DNA of 64,000 nt from an uncultured Eubacteriales bacterium (GCA_949031345.1 CARNVA010000001.1:62001-126000); one strand, 5' to 3'; counted from the first letter of the stretch, positions 1 through 9,187 are shown. Program-made: numbers and translations. Notes: generated by a model from the letters alone, not told the origin.

Positions 1-494
1 GTATAGTGCTCTACAATTTTATTGAATGTAAGATCTTCATTCATTGTCACGGTAGCAAGTTTAACGGCTCTTGTTGTTTTACCAGTTTTGAGGGTGTAAA
101 CAAAGTTTACTTGTTGAAGGTATTCTTGATCTTCGCTTGCAACAAGTGTGCATTTCTCGCTTTTAATGTCGTCGTTAATAGCAGAAATTGCTTCTGGGCG
201 CACTAAATCCCCAATGAAGATATCAGCAATAGCTGCATTTTCTGTCAAGAAATTTGACATTTTGATGTTGTCTACTACAACGATTGGTGGGTTTGGATCG
301 ATTGGTCCAGGTCCTGGTCCAGGTGGTGTAGGTCCTGGTTTGTTGTGGTCTGTACATCCTGCGAATCCGAATGCTGCACCAAGAATTAAGCCAAAGCCAA
401 CTGCGCTTGCAGTAACCTTTTTGCCAATACGATTCCAGAGAGAGCGTGGTTTACTGCTTTTAACAGTGCCTTTATTTTCATTATCTTTATTCAT
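1..494 (-). CDS. Lipoprotein, partial (C-terminus outside window)
   Basis: The start codon is at 494 on the minus strand, behind a clear AAGGAGG site. The first residues are basic (KPRSLWNRIGKK), followed by a hydrophobic stretch and a lipobox ending FAGC with the acylated Cys near residue 47. A Pro/Gly linker (GPTPPGPGPGPIDPNPP) follows, as in many surface lipoproteins that need a spacer from the membrane. The remaining residues match no family I know. The gene runs off the left edge, so length and function are open. It is divergent from comEC and has its own promoter. Confidence 0.75.
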   Translation of the reverse strand, partial: MNKDNENKGTVKSSKPRSLWNRIGKKVTASAVGFGLILGAAFGFAGCTDHNKPGPTPPGPGPGPIDPNPPIVVVDNIKMSNFLTENAAIADIFIGDLVRPEAISAINDDIKSEKCTLVASEDQEYLQQVNFVYTLKTGKTTRAVKLATVTMNEDLTFNKIVEHY

Positions 495-529
495 AAGATA
501 AATCCTCCTTAAAAAGTTTTTCTGAAATT

Positions 530-558
530 ATTATAGCATAAAAAATATAATAAATCAA
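530..558 (-). promoter_or_regulatory. Sigma-A promoter of the partial lipoprotein gene
   Basis: Read on the minus strand, TTGATT is followed by a 17-base spacer and TATAAT, with TGC just before the -10 box (extended -10). The start codon lies about 35 bases downstream. Confidence 0.65.
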
Positions 559-680
559 TAGTAAACTTTAAAATAGTTTTTTAATTTTGAATTTTGGCGA
601 AAAGTGAAAAGATTTTAATAAAGCTGGAAAAAGTGTTTGTGAAAAAATGCTTTCAAAAGTTGGAAATAAAGGTTAAAAAC

Positions 681-709
681 TTGCCAAAGTGCTGCGAAAA
701 ATGTAGAAT
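681..709 (+). promoter_or_regulatory. Promoter of comEC, predicted leaderless
   Basis: TTGCCA, 17 bases, TAGAAT. The -10 box ends 6 bases before the ATG of comEC, so transcription should begin at or next to the start codon. No Shine-Dalgarno sequence is present. Confidence 0.5.
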
Positions 710-715
710 TAAAAC

Positions 716-2854
716 ATGATAGACAATAAGGAAGAGAAAAGCGTTCAAGAAAAACCGAAGATAGTTCATTTTAGATATTTTTTCTATCCTTTTTTGGCTT
801 TTTTATTTGGAATAATTGTTGCAAGACGGCTATATATGGGTGATATTGAAATAGCAATCGTAACAACATTGGTGGTTATTGCAACTATAGTTATTTTCTC
901 GCTTAGAAAAAGTTTTATTCCGCTTGCTATTATGCTTTGCTTTTTCTTTGTGGGCAATGGTTTTTATTATCTTGGCAGTCTGTCGTTTAATGTAAAAGAT
1001 TATCGTCAAGATGTCGTTGTGGTGGGCAGAATAACTGATGACATTGACCAAAATGGTTATGGCTATACAATTTTGCTTGATGATGTTGTGGTTAACGGTG
1101 AAAATGAACACAAAATAAATTTGTATATCCAAAACTGTTATCAGCGTCCAAAGCCTGGCACCATTATCACTTTTGAGGGGAGAATTTTAAAAGTCAAACC
1201 CTTTACTTTAAAAAGTTTCAACTCGTCTGATTATAGAAGTGGCGCAAGATATTCCTCGTCAGTTAAATATTCTGATTTGACAATGCTTGATGAAGGTTTT
1301 TGCAAGCTGGATGAAAAGGTGAGGGTGTCTGTCAAAAATTTGCTTCAAACGCACATGAGTAAAGACAGTGCGGCAGTGGCTTATGCAATATTGTTTGGAG
1401 ATAAAAATGATGTTGACCCAGCAATAACGAATACATATAAAAATTCGGGTATCATTCATATTTTGACGGTCAGTGGTCTGCATGTGGGCTTTTTGGTAGG
1501 GCTGTTTTACAAACTTTTAAATAGATTTAGGGTCAACAGATATGTCGTGCCAGTGCTTGTGGCTGCTTTTATATTGTTTTATGCTTATCTTTGCGGCTTC
1601 ACGCCTTCCGTTTTGAGAGCGGGTATCATGGCAATAATTTTAATGCTTGCAAAAACTTTCTATCGAAGTTATGACCCGTTGAACAGCTTAGGCATTGCAG
1701 GTTTTATCATTTGTATGACTAAACCACTTTCAGCACTTGATATAGGCTTTTTAATGTCGTTCTTTTGCGTATTTTCTTTGATAACTGTTATGCCAGTTAT
1801 TTCAAATTTTCTCAAGCGGTTTATTCCTAAAAAGCTGGCTGACCTCATTGCAGTTTCGCTTGCTGCTCAACTTGGCATTCTGCCATTTCTTGCTTACTTT
1901 GGCTCACAAGTGCATCTGCTGGCCTTTGTCGCAAACCTTATAATAATTCCAATCTTAAGCGTGCTTTACCCATATTTGTTTGTTGTTTCTATGCTTGGAA
2001 CATTTATGCCCTTTCTTGGTTACCTGCTTGTGCCAGCTGATTATATATTCCAATTTATTTATATGGTTGCACGCTTCTTTGAATGGTCTCATCTGACTGT
2101 GCCAGTTTCGGCAGACTTTCTCGGCGTTTTTATCTTGCTTTTTGCCTGCATATTCGCCGCAAGTGGATATTTTATGAAACCAGCTTTTAAAAAGTTTGCA
2201 CTGGTGGCGGCAGCCTCACTCGTCATGACCTTCGCGCTTGGTCTTTATCAAATTCCAACTCTTTCAAAGTCGAATGTCGCTTTCATCAGCTCTGGCTCAA
2301 ACCAAGCAATAGTGTTTACAAACTCAAAACGCGAAAAACTTGTAGTCGGCTATGATTACCTGCTTTCAAGATATCAACGCAATTATATGACAGGAAGTTT
2401 TAATGCCTACCTAGCACTTGATGGAAATATGAGTGGCTATTATGCAGAAAAGTTGCATTTACTTGGCTGTGATAAGTTTGTGGCAAACAAAAATATAGGG
2501 GATGACAAAGCAACCCTTATTGATACAAACCATTTCGTTGGCGTGGGCAATTTCTCAGTATGCTATGCCGAAGAAAATGGCAAAATAATCGGTGTATTTA
2601 TTATTCTTGACCAAACCTGCATTTTTGTTGCCAATGGTAAAAATATGGTATATAATAGTGAAAACTGCAAAAGCTTTGAAACTTATAAGCCAAATTTAGT
2701 TTTTGCAGGCAATAATGCGATTGAATTTGAAAACAAAAACTATACTCTCGTCACTTTGAATAGAGAATATGGCGGTGACTATAACTTTAATGATGACGGA
2801 AATATGCTGTTCAAACTTGGTGGCGGCAAAATATCGGTAAGGGGGCTGGATTGA
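716..2854 (+). CDS. comEC: ComEC/Rec2-type DNA uptake channel protein
   Basis: Family role: polytopic membrane channel that passes single-stranded DNA into the cytosol during transformation. The 712-residue product has an N-terminal pair of hydrophobic segments, a soluble OB-like stretch (about 100-200), and the competence domain with the typical motif LTVSGLHVG followed by many membrane segments (about 235-510). The last 200 residues follow the usual position of a metallo-beta-lactamase-like domain, but I see no HxHxDH motif, so that domain looks degenerate. The gene overlaps holA by 4 bases, a pairing common in Firmicutes. There is no ribosome binding site; see the promoter just upstream. 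Confidence 0.88.
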   Translation: MIDNKEEKSVQEKPKIVHFRYFFYPFLAFLFGIIVARRLYMGDIEIAIVTTLVVIATIVIFSLRKSFIPLAIMLCFFFVGNGFYYLGSLSFNVKDYRQDVVVVGRITDDIDQNGYGYTILLDDVVVNGENEHKINLYIQNCYQRPKPGTIITFEGRILKVKPFTLKSFNSSDYRSGARYSSSVKYSDLTMLDEGFCKLDEKVRVSVKNLLQTHMSKDSAAVAYAILFGDKNDVDPAITNTYKNSGIIHILTVSGLHVGFLVGLFYKLLNRFRVNRYVVPVLVAAFILFYAYLCGFTPSVLRAGIMAIILMLAKTFYRSYDPLNSLGIAGFIICMTKPLSALDIGFLMSFFCVFSLITVMPVISNFLKRFIPKKLADLIAVSLAAQLGILPFLAYFGSQVHLLAFVANLIIIPILSVLYPYLFVVSMLGTFMPFLGYLLVPADYIFQFIYMVARFFEWSHLTVPVSADFLGVFILLFACIFAASGYFMKPAFKKFALVAAASLVMTFALGLYQIPTLSKSNVAFISSGSNQAIVFTNSKREKLVVGYDYLLSRYQRNYMTGSFNAYLALDGNMSGYYAEKLHLLGCDKFVANKNIGDDKATLIDTNHFVGVGNFSVCYAEENGKIIGVFIILDQTCIFVANGKNMVYNSENCKSFETYKPNLVFAGNNAIEFENKNYTLVTLNREYGGDYNFNDDGNMLFKLGGGKISVRGLD

Positions 2855-3795
2855 AGAGACTTAAAACTTTACTTAAAGAAAAAATTGACAACTGCTTTCT
2901 CTTTGAAGGGGAAGATTATGAGCTTTACACACGCGGCTGCTCCATGATTTTGCGTGCATGCGGTCTGACTTTTGAAGACTTTAATCTTGTCAAGTTTGAT
3001 GACGAAAACTATTCAATGAAAGCCGTTGTAGATGCTTGTGAAATTATGCCAATGGGCTCGCCATACAGGGTGATAATTCTTAAAAATATCGAAAAAGTAA
3101 GCGAAAATGATAAAAAATTACTGCAAAATTACCTAAAATCACCACTTTCAACCACAATTTTGATAATTCTTGATTTTTATAACAAGTTTTCAAGCATAAA
3201 AAATGAAGCAACTTTTGTAGATTGCAGCCGCTTTGACAAAGCAACTTTGTCTTCTGTCGTAGTTAGCGAGCTTGCAAAGAAAAACAAGAAAATCAGCGGT
3301 GAAGCCCTGGATACTCTCATCGATTATTGCAATGGCTATCTCACAAGAATTGTTTGCCAACTTGATAAGCTTGTCTATTTTGACCTTGATGACAGTTTGA
3401 TAACAAAAAAACTTATCGACACAATGGTTACGCCAGACAGCGAAATTGTGGTGTTTGAGCTTACTGAGGCACTTGGTCAAAGAAAGGCCGATAAAGCACT
3501 TAAAATTTTGGAAGAATTAAAAAAAGAACAGGGTATTTTGGCGCTGATTATAAATCATTTCAGAAGGTTGTTTTTTATTTCGATATCAGACCTGCCTGAT
3601 AAAGAACTTGCCTCTCTTTTGGGCGTAAAAGAGTTTGCCATTTCAAAACAAAAAGCACAGGTCAAAAACTTTTCGAAGATGCAACTTAAAAAGATTTATG
3701 CACTTTTGGAAGAGGTGGATTTTTCAATAAAAAGTGGGGCAATGCTTCAAGAAAATGCACTTTATTTTCTTGCCCTTTCAATCCTTTATATTTGA
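2851..3795 (+). CDS. holA: DNA polymerase III subunit delta
   Basis: Clamp-loader subunit that opens the sliding clamp during replication. The 314-residue protein has the expected composition and order: an N-terminal part with the FLFEGEDYEL opening, a middle region with AIMP-like EIMPMGSPYRVIILKN, and a helical C-terminal collar (LALIINHFRRLFFIS). Start is TTG at 2851, overlapping the comEC stop codon as TTGA, which suggests translational coupling. The comEC-holA order supports the call. A terminator follows. Confidence 0.88.
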   Translation: MKRLKTLLKEKIDNCFLFEGEDYELYTRGCSMILRACGLTFEDFNLVKFDDENYSMKAVVDACEIMPMGSPYRVIILKNIEKVSENDKKLLQNYLKSPLSTTILIILDFYNKFSSIKNEATFVDCSRFDKATLSSVVVSELAKKNKKISGEALDTLIDYCNGYLTRIVCQLDKLVYFDLDDSLITKKLIDTMVTPDSEIVVFELTEALGQRKADKALKILEELKKEQGILALIINHFRRLFFISISDLPDKELASLLGVKEFAISKQKAQVKNFSKMQLKKIYALLEEVDFSIKSGAMLQENALYFLALSILYI

Positions 3796-3817
3796 TGATA
3801 ATTTAATAAAAATTAAG

Positions 3818-3875
3818 AAAAAACAGCAATTTTTGCACAAAAGACCCTTTTTGACTGCAATTTTGCTGTTTTTTT
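3818..3875 (+). terminator. Terminator after comEC-holA
   Basis: An arm AAAAAACAGCAA pairs with TTGCTGTTTTTT across a loop of about 30 bases, ending in a run of seven T residues. It lies about 25 bases after the holA stop. Confidence 0.7.
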
Positions 3876-4024
3876 AATTTATTTAATAAAAAAAATATAA
3901 AAATTTTACACTTTGGTAAAATTGCATTTTTTATTTCTAAAGTATTTAAAAATAACTTGTCCCATTTAAGGGAAATTGAAAAAAAATATTTTTCTAAATT
4001 ATAATTAAGAAAAGGAGGTGAAAT

Positions 4025-4201
4025 ATGTTAGACTTAATCAATTACATTGCGAATGAATTTGAAATGCACGATCTAAGTAAAGAAGGCAAGAAACTTGATA
4101 AAATCGATAATGATGAATTTGTTAAACTTGTAAAGAAAAAATTAAGTTTTGAAGAATATCAACTTTTTGACAAACATGAACTTGATGTTTCAAAATACTA
4201 G
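4025..4201 (+). CDS. Small hypothetical protein, 58 residues
   Basis: The frame begins with ATG behind a near-perfect ribosome binding site (AAAGGAGGTG, 6 bases before the start) and ends at TAG. The product (MLDLINYIANEFEM...) is charged and helical, with no signal peptide or membrane segment. It stands alone between the holA terminator and another terminator, so it is probably a monocistronic unit. I do not recognise a family. The strong binding site and clean flanks argue that it is real. Confidence 0.65.
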   Translation: MLDLINYIANEFEMHDLSKEGKKLDKIDNDEFVKLVKKKLSFEEYQLFDKHELDVSKY

Positions 4202-4270
4202 TTTGTGCGTCAAAGAAAGCTTATTGAATTTACTATAAATTTTATTAAATCAATCAATAATTAAAAATAA

Positions 4271-4299
4271 AAGAGATGTCAAAAGACATTTCTTTTTTT
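4271..4299 (+). terminator. Terminator after the 58-residue gene
   Basis: AAGAGATGTC, loop AAAA, GACATTTCTT, then a T run. One G-T pair in a 10-base stem. Confidence 0.8.
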
Positions 4300-4363
4300 A
4301 GTTTTATAAAAAAATGTTTGCAAGGTGATTGTAAATTTATTTATTGAAAAGGGAAGTTTTTAA

Positions 4364-4392
4364 TTGTCTTTTAAAGTGTTTTATGCTATATT
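4364..4392 (+). promoter_or_regulatory. Sigma-A promoter of der-plsY
   Basis: TTGTCT, 17 bases, TATATT with TGC in front of the -10 box. The start codon of der follows 20 bases after the -10 box, with GAGGAG between. Confidence 0.6.
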
Positions 4393-4411
4393 GTCATAAG
4401 AGGAGAAATTT

Positions 4412-5722
4412 ATGATTAAGCCGATTGTTGCAGTCGTTGGCAGGCCAAATGTTGGGAAAAGCACATTTTTTAATAAAATTTGTGGCAAAAGAATAAGCAT
4501 TGTTGATGATACCCCTGGTGTGACTAGGGATAGGATTTATGCTGACGCAAATTGGGCTGGTCATGAATTTACGCTTATTGACACTGGTGGAATTGACAGT
4601 GGCAGTGACGACCTTTTTCAAAATGACATCAAAAAGCAGGCATTGTTTGCGGCAGAAGAGGCGGATGTAATTGTTTTAATTGTTGACGGTCGTGTTGGGG
4701 TAACTACAAATGATGAAGAGGTGGCTTCAATTCTTCTTAGATATAAAACACCGATTGTTTTAGTGGTAAACAAGCTTGACAATTTTGAGGTTGAAAAGAC
4801 ATATGAGTTTTACAGTCTTGGGTTGGGTGACCCATATCCGCTTTCTGTTCATCAGAGCAAGGGTATTGGTGATGTGCTTGATGCCATTGTCAAGAATTTT
4901 AAAGATAAAAAACCGCTTGATGATGGTGGTGCGACCAAGATTGCAATTGTTGGCAGACCAAATGTTGGGAAAAGCAGTCTTGTCAATCGTCTTATAGGCA
5001 GTGATAGGGTGGTTGTAAGTGACATTGAGGGCACAACTCGAGATGCGGTGCTTGTTCCATTTAAATACAACAAACAAGATTATGCACTTGTTGACACTGC
5101 TGGGCTGAGGCGTCAGCGTTCGGTTGAAAGGGAGAGCATTGAGGGATATTCTGTGCTTAGAACAATGTCGGCTATTGACGAGGCGGATGTTGCGATTATC
5201 GTCATTGACGGAAGCAAAGAAAAGGTTACAGAGCAGGATGTGCGAATCGCTGGATATGTTGATGAGGCGGGCAAGCCAAGTGTTATTGTGGTCAATAAGT
5301 GGGATATTAAGTCAAAAAGCAAGGAAGAATATGTCAAAATGCTTCAAAATGAGCTTGCATTTATGAGTTATTTCAAAGTCGTATTTGTTTCGGCGCTTAC
5401 TGGGGCAAGCATTGGGCAGGTTATGGAGAATGTTGAGCGCGTTTTTGCAAATGCGTCTACTCGCATTACCACTGGCACACTTAACGACCTTTTACATGAC
5501 GCTATTTTAAATTTTGAGCCGCCTGCACATAATGGGGCGAGAGTAAAGATAAGATATATCACGCAGGCATCGACAAATCCGCCGACCTTTGTGCTTTTTG
5601 TCAATAATGCGAAGCTTATCAATTTTTCATATAAGAGATATCTTGAAAATCGTTTTAGAGAGCGAATTGATTTTTCTGGCACGCCTGTGCGATTTATAAT
5701 TAAAGGAAAGGGGGAAGAGTAA
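4412..5722 (+). CDS. der: Ribosome biogenesis GTPase Der (EngA)
   Basis: Double GTPase needed for assembly of the 50S subunit. Two P-loops GRPNVGKST (from residue 10) and GRPNVGKSS (from residue 181), each followed by DTxG switch motifs and NKxD (NKLD, NKWD), and a C-terminal KH-like domain (LNFEPPAHNGARVKIRYITQ). Length 436 is typical. GAGGAG precedes the ATG. The stop overlaps the ATG of plsY (TAATG), so the two are one operon. Confidence 0.97.
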   Translation: MIKPIVAVVGRPNVGKSTFFNKICGKRISIVDDTPGVTRDRIYADANWAGHEFTLIDTGGIDSGSDDLFQNDIKKQALFAAEEADVIVLIVDGRVGVTTNDEEVASILLRYKTPIVLVVNKLDNFEVEKTYEFYSLGLGDPYPLSVHQSKGIGDVLDAIVKNFKDKKPLDDGGATKIAIVGRPNVGKSSLVNRLIGSDRVVVSDIEGTTRDAVLVPFKYNKQDYALVDTAGLRRQRSVERESIEGYSVLRTMSAIDEADVAIIVIDGSKEKVTEQDVRIAGYVDEAGKPSVIVVNKWDIKSKSKEEYVKMLQNELAFMSYFKVVFVSALTGASIGQVMENVERVFANASTRITTGTLNDLLHDAILNFEPPAHNGARVKIRYITQASTNPPTFVLFVNNAKLINFSYKRYLENRFRERIDFSGTPVRFIIKGKGEE

Positions 5723-6594
5723 TGTTTGTTGATGTTATGCTGCTTATATTAGCTGGCGTCGTTGGCTATTTCATTGGAACAATCAATTTCTCCAAAATAG
5801 TTGCTTGGCACGCAAGAAAGAAGGACATTACCAAGCTTGGCAGTAAAAATCCTGGTGCGATGAACATGCTGCGTTCGTTTGGTGTTGGGCTTGCCTTTTT
5901 GACTTTTGTGGCAGAAGTTGTAAAATCTGGTCTTGTTTGTCTTGCTTTTAAACTCTTATATGACCATTTTGGAATTTGGGGCGGTGGTGACTTTGTTTAT
6001 TATCTTGTAGGATTTTGCCTCATGATTGGATACAACTTTCCAGTTTGGAGCAAGTTTAAAGGTGGGAAAGGTGTTGCTTGTTTTTCAGGTATTTTCATCT
6101 TTTCACCTATTTGGTATGTAAGCCTTGGCTGGTTTGTTGTTTGTTTCGTCCTTTTCATTATAATTGACATAGGCTCTGTAATTTCTTTCACTTATACTGG
6201 TGGGCTTACTATTGCAACGACAGTCTTTACTTGGCTGACGGGCACTTCAGCTTGGGTTTCAAGTTATATCACCATTATTGTTTGGGCGCTTTTCATTCTT
6301 ACGCTTATAAGGCACAAGGCAAACATCAAAAGGCTTATTGCTGGTACTGAGAATAAGGTCGGCTTTAAAAGTAAGCTTAAAAAGGTGTTCTGTCACAACA
6401 AAGGTGAGCAAATAATTGATGAAGCCGAAGTGAGCAATGAAACTGAGGCAGAGATTGTAATTGTTGAACAAAATGATTATCAAAATGCTGCCGAAAATGT
6501 TGAGACTGAGGCTGACGAAAATGAAAAAGCTCAAGTAGAAGAAGAAAAAGAGCCAGAACAATCTCACACAGCAAATGAAGATAAAAATAATTAA
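5722..6594 (+). CDS. plsY: Glycerol-3-phosphate acyltransferase PlsY with acidic tail
   Basis: Integral membrane enzyme that transfers the acyl group from acyl phosphate to glycerol-3-phosphate, the first step of phospholipid synthesis. Signature motifs are visible: GSKNPGAMN (about 38-49) and KFKGGKGVA (about 110-120), with five or so membrane segments. The usual length is about 200 residues; this one has 290. The additional 80 residues form a Glu/Ala-rich, probably disordered cytosolic tail after a basic segment. Start overlaps the der stop. In related genomes gpsA often lies between plsY and spoIVA; it is absent here. Confidence 0.92.
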   Translation: MFVDVMLLILAGVVGYFIGTINFSKIVAWHARKKDITKLGSKNPGAMNMLRSFGVGLAFLTFVAEVVKSGLVCLAFKLLYDHFGIWGGGDFVYYLVGFCLMIGYNFPVWSKFKGGKGVACFSGIFIFSPIWYVSLGWFVVCFVLFIIIDIGSVISFTYTGGLTIATTVFTWLTGTSAWVSSYITIIVWALFILTLIRHKANIKRLIAGTENKVGFKSKLKKVFCHNKGEQIIDEAEVSNETEAEIVIVEQNDYQNAAENVETEADENEKAQVEEEKEPEQSHTANEDKNN

Positions 6595-6610
6595 AATTAA
6601 ATAATAAATT

Positions 6611-6637
6611 AAGTCCGCTTTTCAAGTGGGCTTTTTT
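6611..6637 (+). terminator. Terminator after der-plsY
   Basis: AAGTCCGCTT, loop TTC, AAGTGGGCTT, then T residues, with two wobble pairs. The 3' half with its T run is duplicated about 33 bases downstream (6653-6674). Confidence 0.75.
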
Positions 6638-6857
6638 AATTTAAAATCATTGTTTCAAGTGGGCTTTTTTTAATACAATTTTATTTTATTTAATTTTATT
6701 TTCTACTAAAGGTGGAAAAAAGCGGAAGAAATGCAGTTTTTTAAGGCTTTAATTTGGTAATCTTGACTAAGGATTGCAAGGCTGAGAAAAATCTTTTTGA
6801 GATTTGTTCTATTTGCTAAAATGTTTACATAATTTATCTTGTCGCATGGAGGATAAA

Positions 6858-8333
6858 ATGGAAAAATATGAAATCTATGAAGATATTAAGACGCGTACAA
6901 ACGGCGATATATATATTGGTGTAGTAGGACCTGTCAGAGTGGGCAAGTCCACCTTTATTACAGAATTTATGAAAAAGCTGGTTGTGCCTAATATCGAAGA
7001 AAAGAATAACAAAAAGCGTACAGTTGATGAGCTTCCTCAGTCAGCTGACGGCAAGACGATTATGACAACTCAGCCACACTTTGTGCCTAATGAAGCGGTG
7101 AAAATCAAAGTGGCGAATGTTGAAATGAAAGTGCGCATGATTGACTGTGTGGGCTATGTTGTCAGTGGAGTTATGGGGCATACCGAGGATGATAAGCCAA
7201 GACTTGTCAAAACACCTTGGTCAGAAGAAGAACTTCCTTTTGAAGAAGCTGCCGAGCTTGGCACCGACAAAGTTATCAATGAGCATTCAACCATTGGTGT
7301 TGTTGTGACAACTGACGGCTCTGTAACTGACATTCCAAGAAACAGTTATGTGGAAGCGGAAGAAAGAGTTATTGCTCAGATGAAAGCAAGTGGCAAACCT
7401 TTTGTTGTGGTTTTAAACTGCAAAAATCCAAACTCAAATGAGGCGAAAAAGTTGACAACTGCTCTTGGTCAAAAATATGATGTGCCAGTTGTTGCTATGA
7501 ACGCCCTTGAAATGAAGGAAGAGGATGTTGATAAGGTCATTGAAGGCGTTTTGATGGAATTTCCTGTGACTTCTGTCAAGGTGACTATGCCAGAGTGGCT
7601 TAGAGCTTTAGACTTTGAAAGTGAAATTATCAGTGAAATTGCAAGCGAAATGAAAAAGCTCAGTGCAAATCTTAATAAATTGAGTGATGCTGACAAAAAT
7701 CAGATTGCTTTCGCAGAAAGTGCTTCTTTTGAGCCAATTACTGTGTCAAAAATTGAAGCGGGGAATGGAACAGTTACTTTCAGTGTTATTCCTAAGGATG
7801 GTCTATTCTATCAAGTGCTTTCTAAAGAGTGCGGTTATGAAATCGTTGACGACTTCCAGCTTGTAAGTTATATCAAAGAGCTTGCAGTGGCTAAGGTTGA
7901 ATATGACAAGTTTAAAGGTGCACTAGAAGAGGTTAAACAAACTGGTTATGGCATTGTTGAGCCAAGACGCGAGGATATGGAACTGGGTGAGCCAGAAATT
8001 ATCAAACAAGGCAATCGTTATGGCGTAAAAATCAAGGCGTCTGCACCAAGTTTGCATATTATGAGAGTTGATGTTGAAACAGAGGTGACTCCAATTGTTG
8101 GAAATGAAGACCAAAGTCAAGACCTTGCAAAAAATTTGGTTGAACAGTTTGAAACTGACCCTCAATCAATTTGGGATACAAACATTCTGGGCAAAAGCCT
8201 TTACAGTTTGGTTGGCGACAGCATAAATTCAAAAATTGTGCTTATGCCAGTTGAGGCACAACGCAAAATGAGAAAGACACTTTCGCGAATTGTAAACGAA
8301 GGAAAGGGTGGAGTGCTTTGCATCTTGCTTTAA
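6858..8333 (+). CDS. spoIVA: Stage IV sporulation protein A (spore coat ATPase)
   Basis: Coat basement-layer protein that hydrolyses ATP to polymerise on the forespore surface. The 491-residue length matches the B. subtilis protein, as do the opening MEKYEIYEDIKTRTNGDIY, a Walker A GPVRVGKST (residues 24-32), and the C-terminal hydrophobic end KGGVLCILL used for membrane targeting. The ATG at 6858 is chosen over the upstream one at 6804 because GGAGG sits 5 bases before it and the family starts with this motif. CATAATTT at 6828-6835 resembles a sigma-E -10 box, with the expected start about 15 bases before the binding site; this is only a suggestion. Confidence 0.96.
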   Translation: MEKYEIYEDIKTRTNGDIYIGVVGPVRVGKSTFITEFMKKLVVPNIEEKNNKKRTVDELPQSADGKTIMTTQPHFVPNEAVKIKVANVEMKVRMIDCVGYVVSGVMGHTEDDKPRLVKTPWSEEELPFEEAAELGTDKVINEHSTIGVVVTTDGSVTDIPRNSYVEAEERVIAQMKASGKPFVVVLNCKNPNSNEAKKLTTALGQKYDVPVVAMNALEMKEEDVDKVIEGVLMEFPVTSVKVTMPEWLRALDFESEIISEIASEMKKLSANLNKLSDADKNQIAFAESASFEPITVSKIEAGNGTVTFSVIPKDGLFYQVLSKECGYEIVDDFQLVSYIKELAVAKVEYDKFKGALEEVKQTGYGIVEPRREDMELGEPEIIKQGNRYGVKIKASAPSLHIMRVDVETEVTPIVGNEDQSQDLAKNLVEQFETDPQSIWDTNILGKSLYSLVGDSINSKIVLMPVEAQRKMRKTLSRIVNEGKGGVLCILL

Positions 8334-8355
8334 TAAATTAAGACATATTCAAATT

Positions 8356-8386
8356 AAAAGAGGCTTTAATAAATAAAGCTTCTTTT
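8356..8386 (+). terminator. Terminator after spoIVA
   Basis: AAAGAGGCTTTA pairs with TAAAGCTTCTTT around a short AT loop, followed by T residues. Confidence 0.75.
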
Positions 8387-8407
8387 TAATAATATATTGT
8401 AGGCATA

Positions 8408-8436
8408 TTGACTTTTGCTTTTCTATATGATAATAT
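8408..8436 (+). promoter_or_regulatory. Promoter of the 221-residue gene
   Basis: TTGACT followed by TAATAT at 17 bases (or GATAAT at 15). The 14-base stretch ATTGACTTTTGCTT and the later TATATGATA are shared with the promoter at 17575 in front of the metalloprotease-like array. Confidence 0.5.
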
Positions 8437-8457
8437 TCATATATAAGGAGAATATAA

Positions 8458-9123
8458 ATGGAATTTAAAACACTTATTAAAACAAAAGTTGATGAAATTT
8501 TAGAAAAAGATAAAGATTATCAAGATTATCAAAAAGATAAAACTTATGTAATGGATGTTATTGATCAATATAAAAAAGAATTTAAAGAAGGTTTTCATGG
8601 AAATGATATTCTTAGAGAACAATATGGATTTATGTATTATGCGGATATTATTACCTTTAAGAATGTGACATATCCAGCCAGAGAAAGCAGCCTTGAGAAG
8701 AAACTTGCAAAAGCAATTTTTGGAAAGAAGAAACTTGCTGCTGAGCTTGCTGCGCTTAAAGACAAAAAACAATATGCTGATAAAATCATCAACCTTAAAG
8801 AAGAGGCTGATAGGGTAAGAAAAAATTATGAAATTAAAGGTATTGATAAAAAGATTAAAGATGCAGAGAGTAGTGCTGTAAGACAAGTTTTAATTGAAAA
8901 CCGCAACGAAGAATGTGTTGAAGATGCTTTCATGAATTCAATCAGAAAAGATGGTTGCACAAACATGGGAAGATATTATAATGGCTTGGTTTCTATGGCT
9001 TATGATATGATTGATGAAGAGGTGCAAAAAATGCTTAAGAAAACTAAGTATAAAGAAAAACTAGACGACCTCAAAAATCAGTTGAGTGGCACTAACAAGG
9101 AAGATGACAGCGAAAGAGAATAA
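8458..9123 (+). CDS. Hypothetical cytosolic protein, 221 residues
   Basis: Start ATG behind AAGGAG. The product is Lys/Glu-rich and mostly helical, with predicted coiled-coil stretches (about 75-145) and a conserved-looking central part (EECVEDAFMNSIRKDGCTNMGRYYNG). There is no signal peptide, membrane segment or catalytic motif I recognise. It forms a single-gene unit between its own promoter and a terminator. Function unknown; the shared promoter sequence with the 17.6 kb block may hint at co-expression. Confidence 0.8.
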   Translation: MEFKTLIKTKVDEILEKDKDYQDYQKDKTYVMDVIDQYKKEFKEGFHGNDILREQYGFMYYADIITFKNVTYPARESSLEKKLAKAIFGKKKLAAELAALKDKKQYADKIINLKEEADRVRKNYEIKGIDKKIKDAESSAVRQVLIENRNEECVEDAFMNSIRKDGCTNMGRYYNGLVSMAYDMIDEEVQKMLKKTKYKEKLDDLKNQLSGTNKEDDSERE

Positions 9124-9148
9124 AGAGGATAAAATTTGATAATTGAAA

Positions 9149-9187
9149 CAAAAAACACGAAATTTTAATAAATTTTCGTGTTTTTTT
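9149..9187 (+). terminator. Terminator, probably bidirectional
   Basis: AAAAAACACGAAA pairs with TTTTCGTGTTTTTT around an AT loop. It lies between the end of the 221-residue gene and the end of the minus-strand gene at 9238, and A and T runs on both sides would serve both. Confidence 0.8.
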
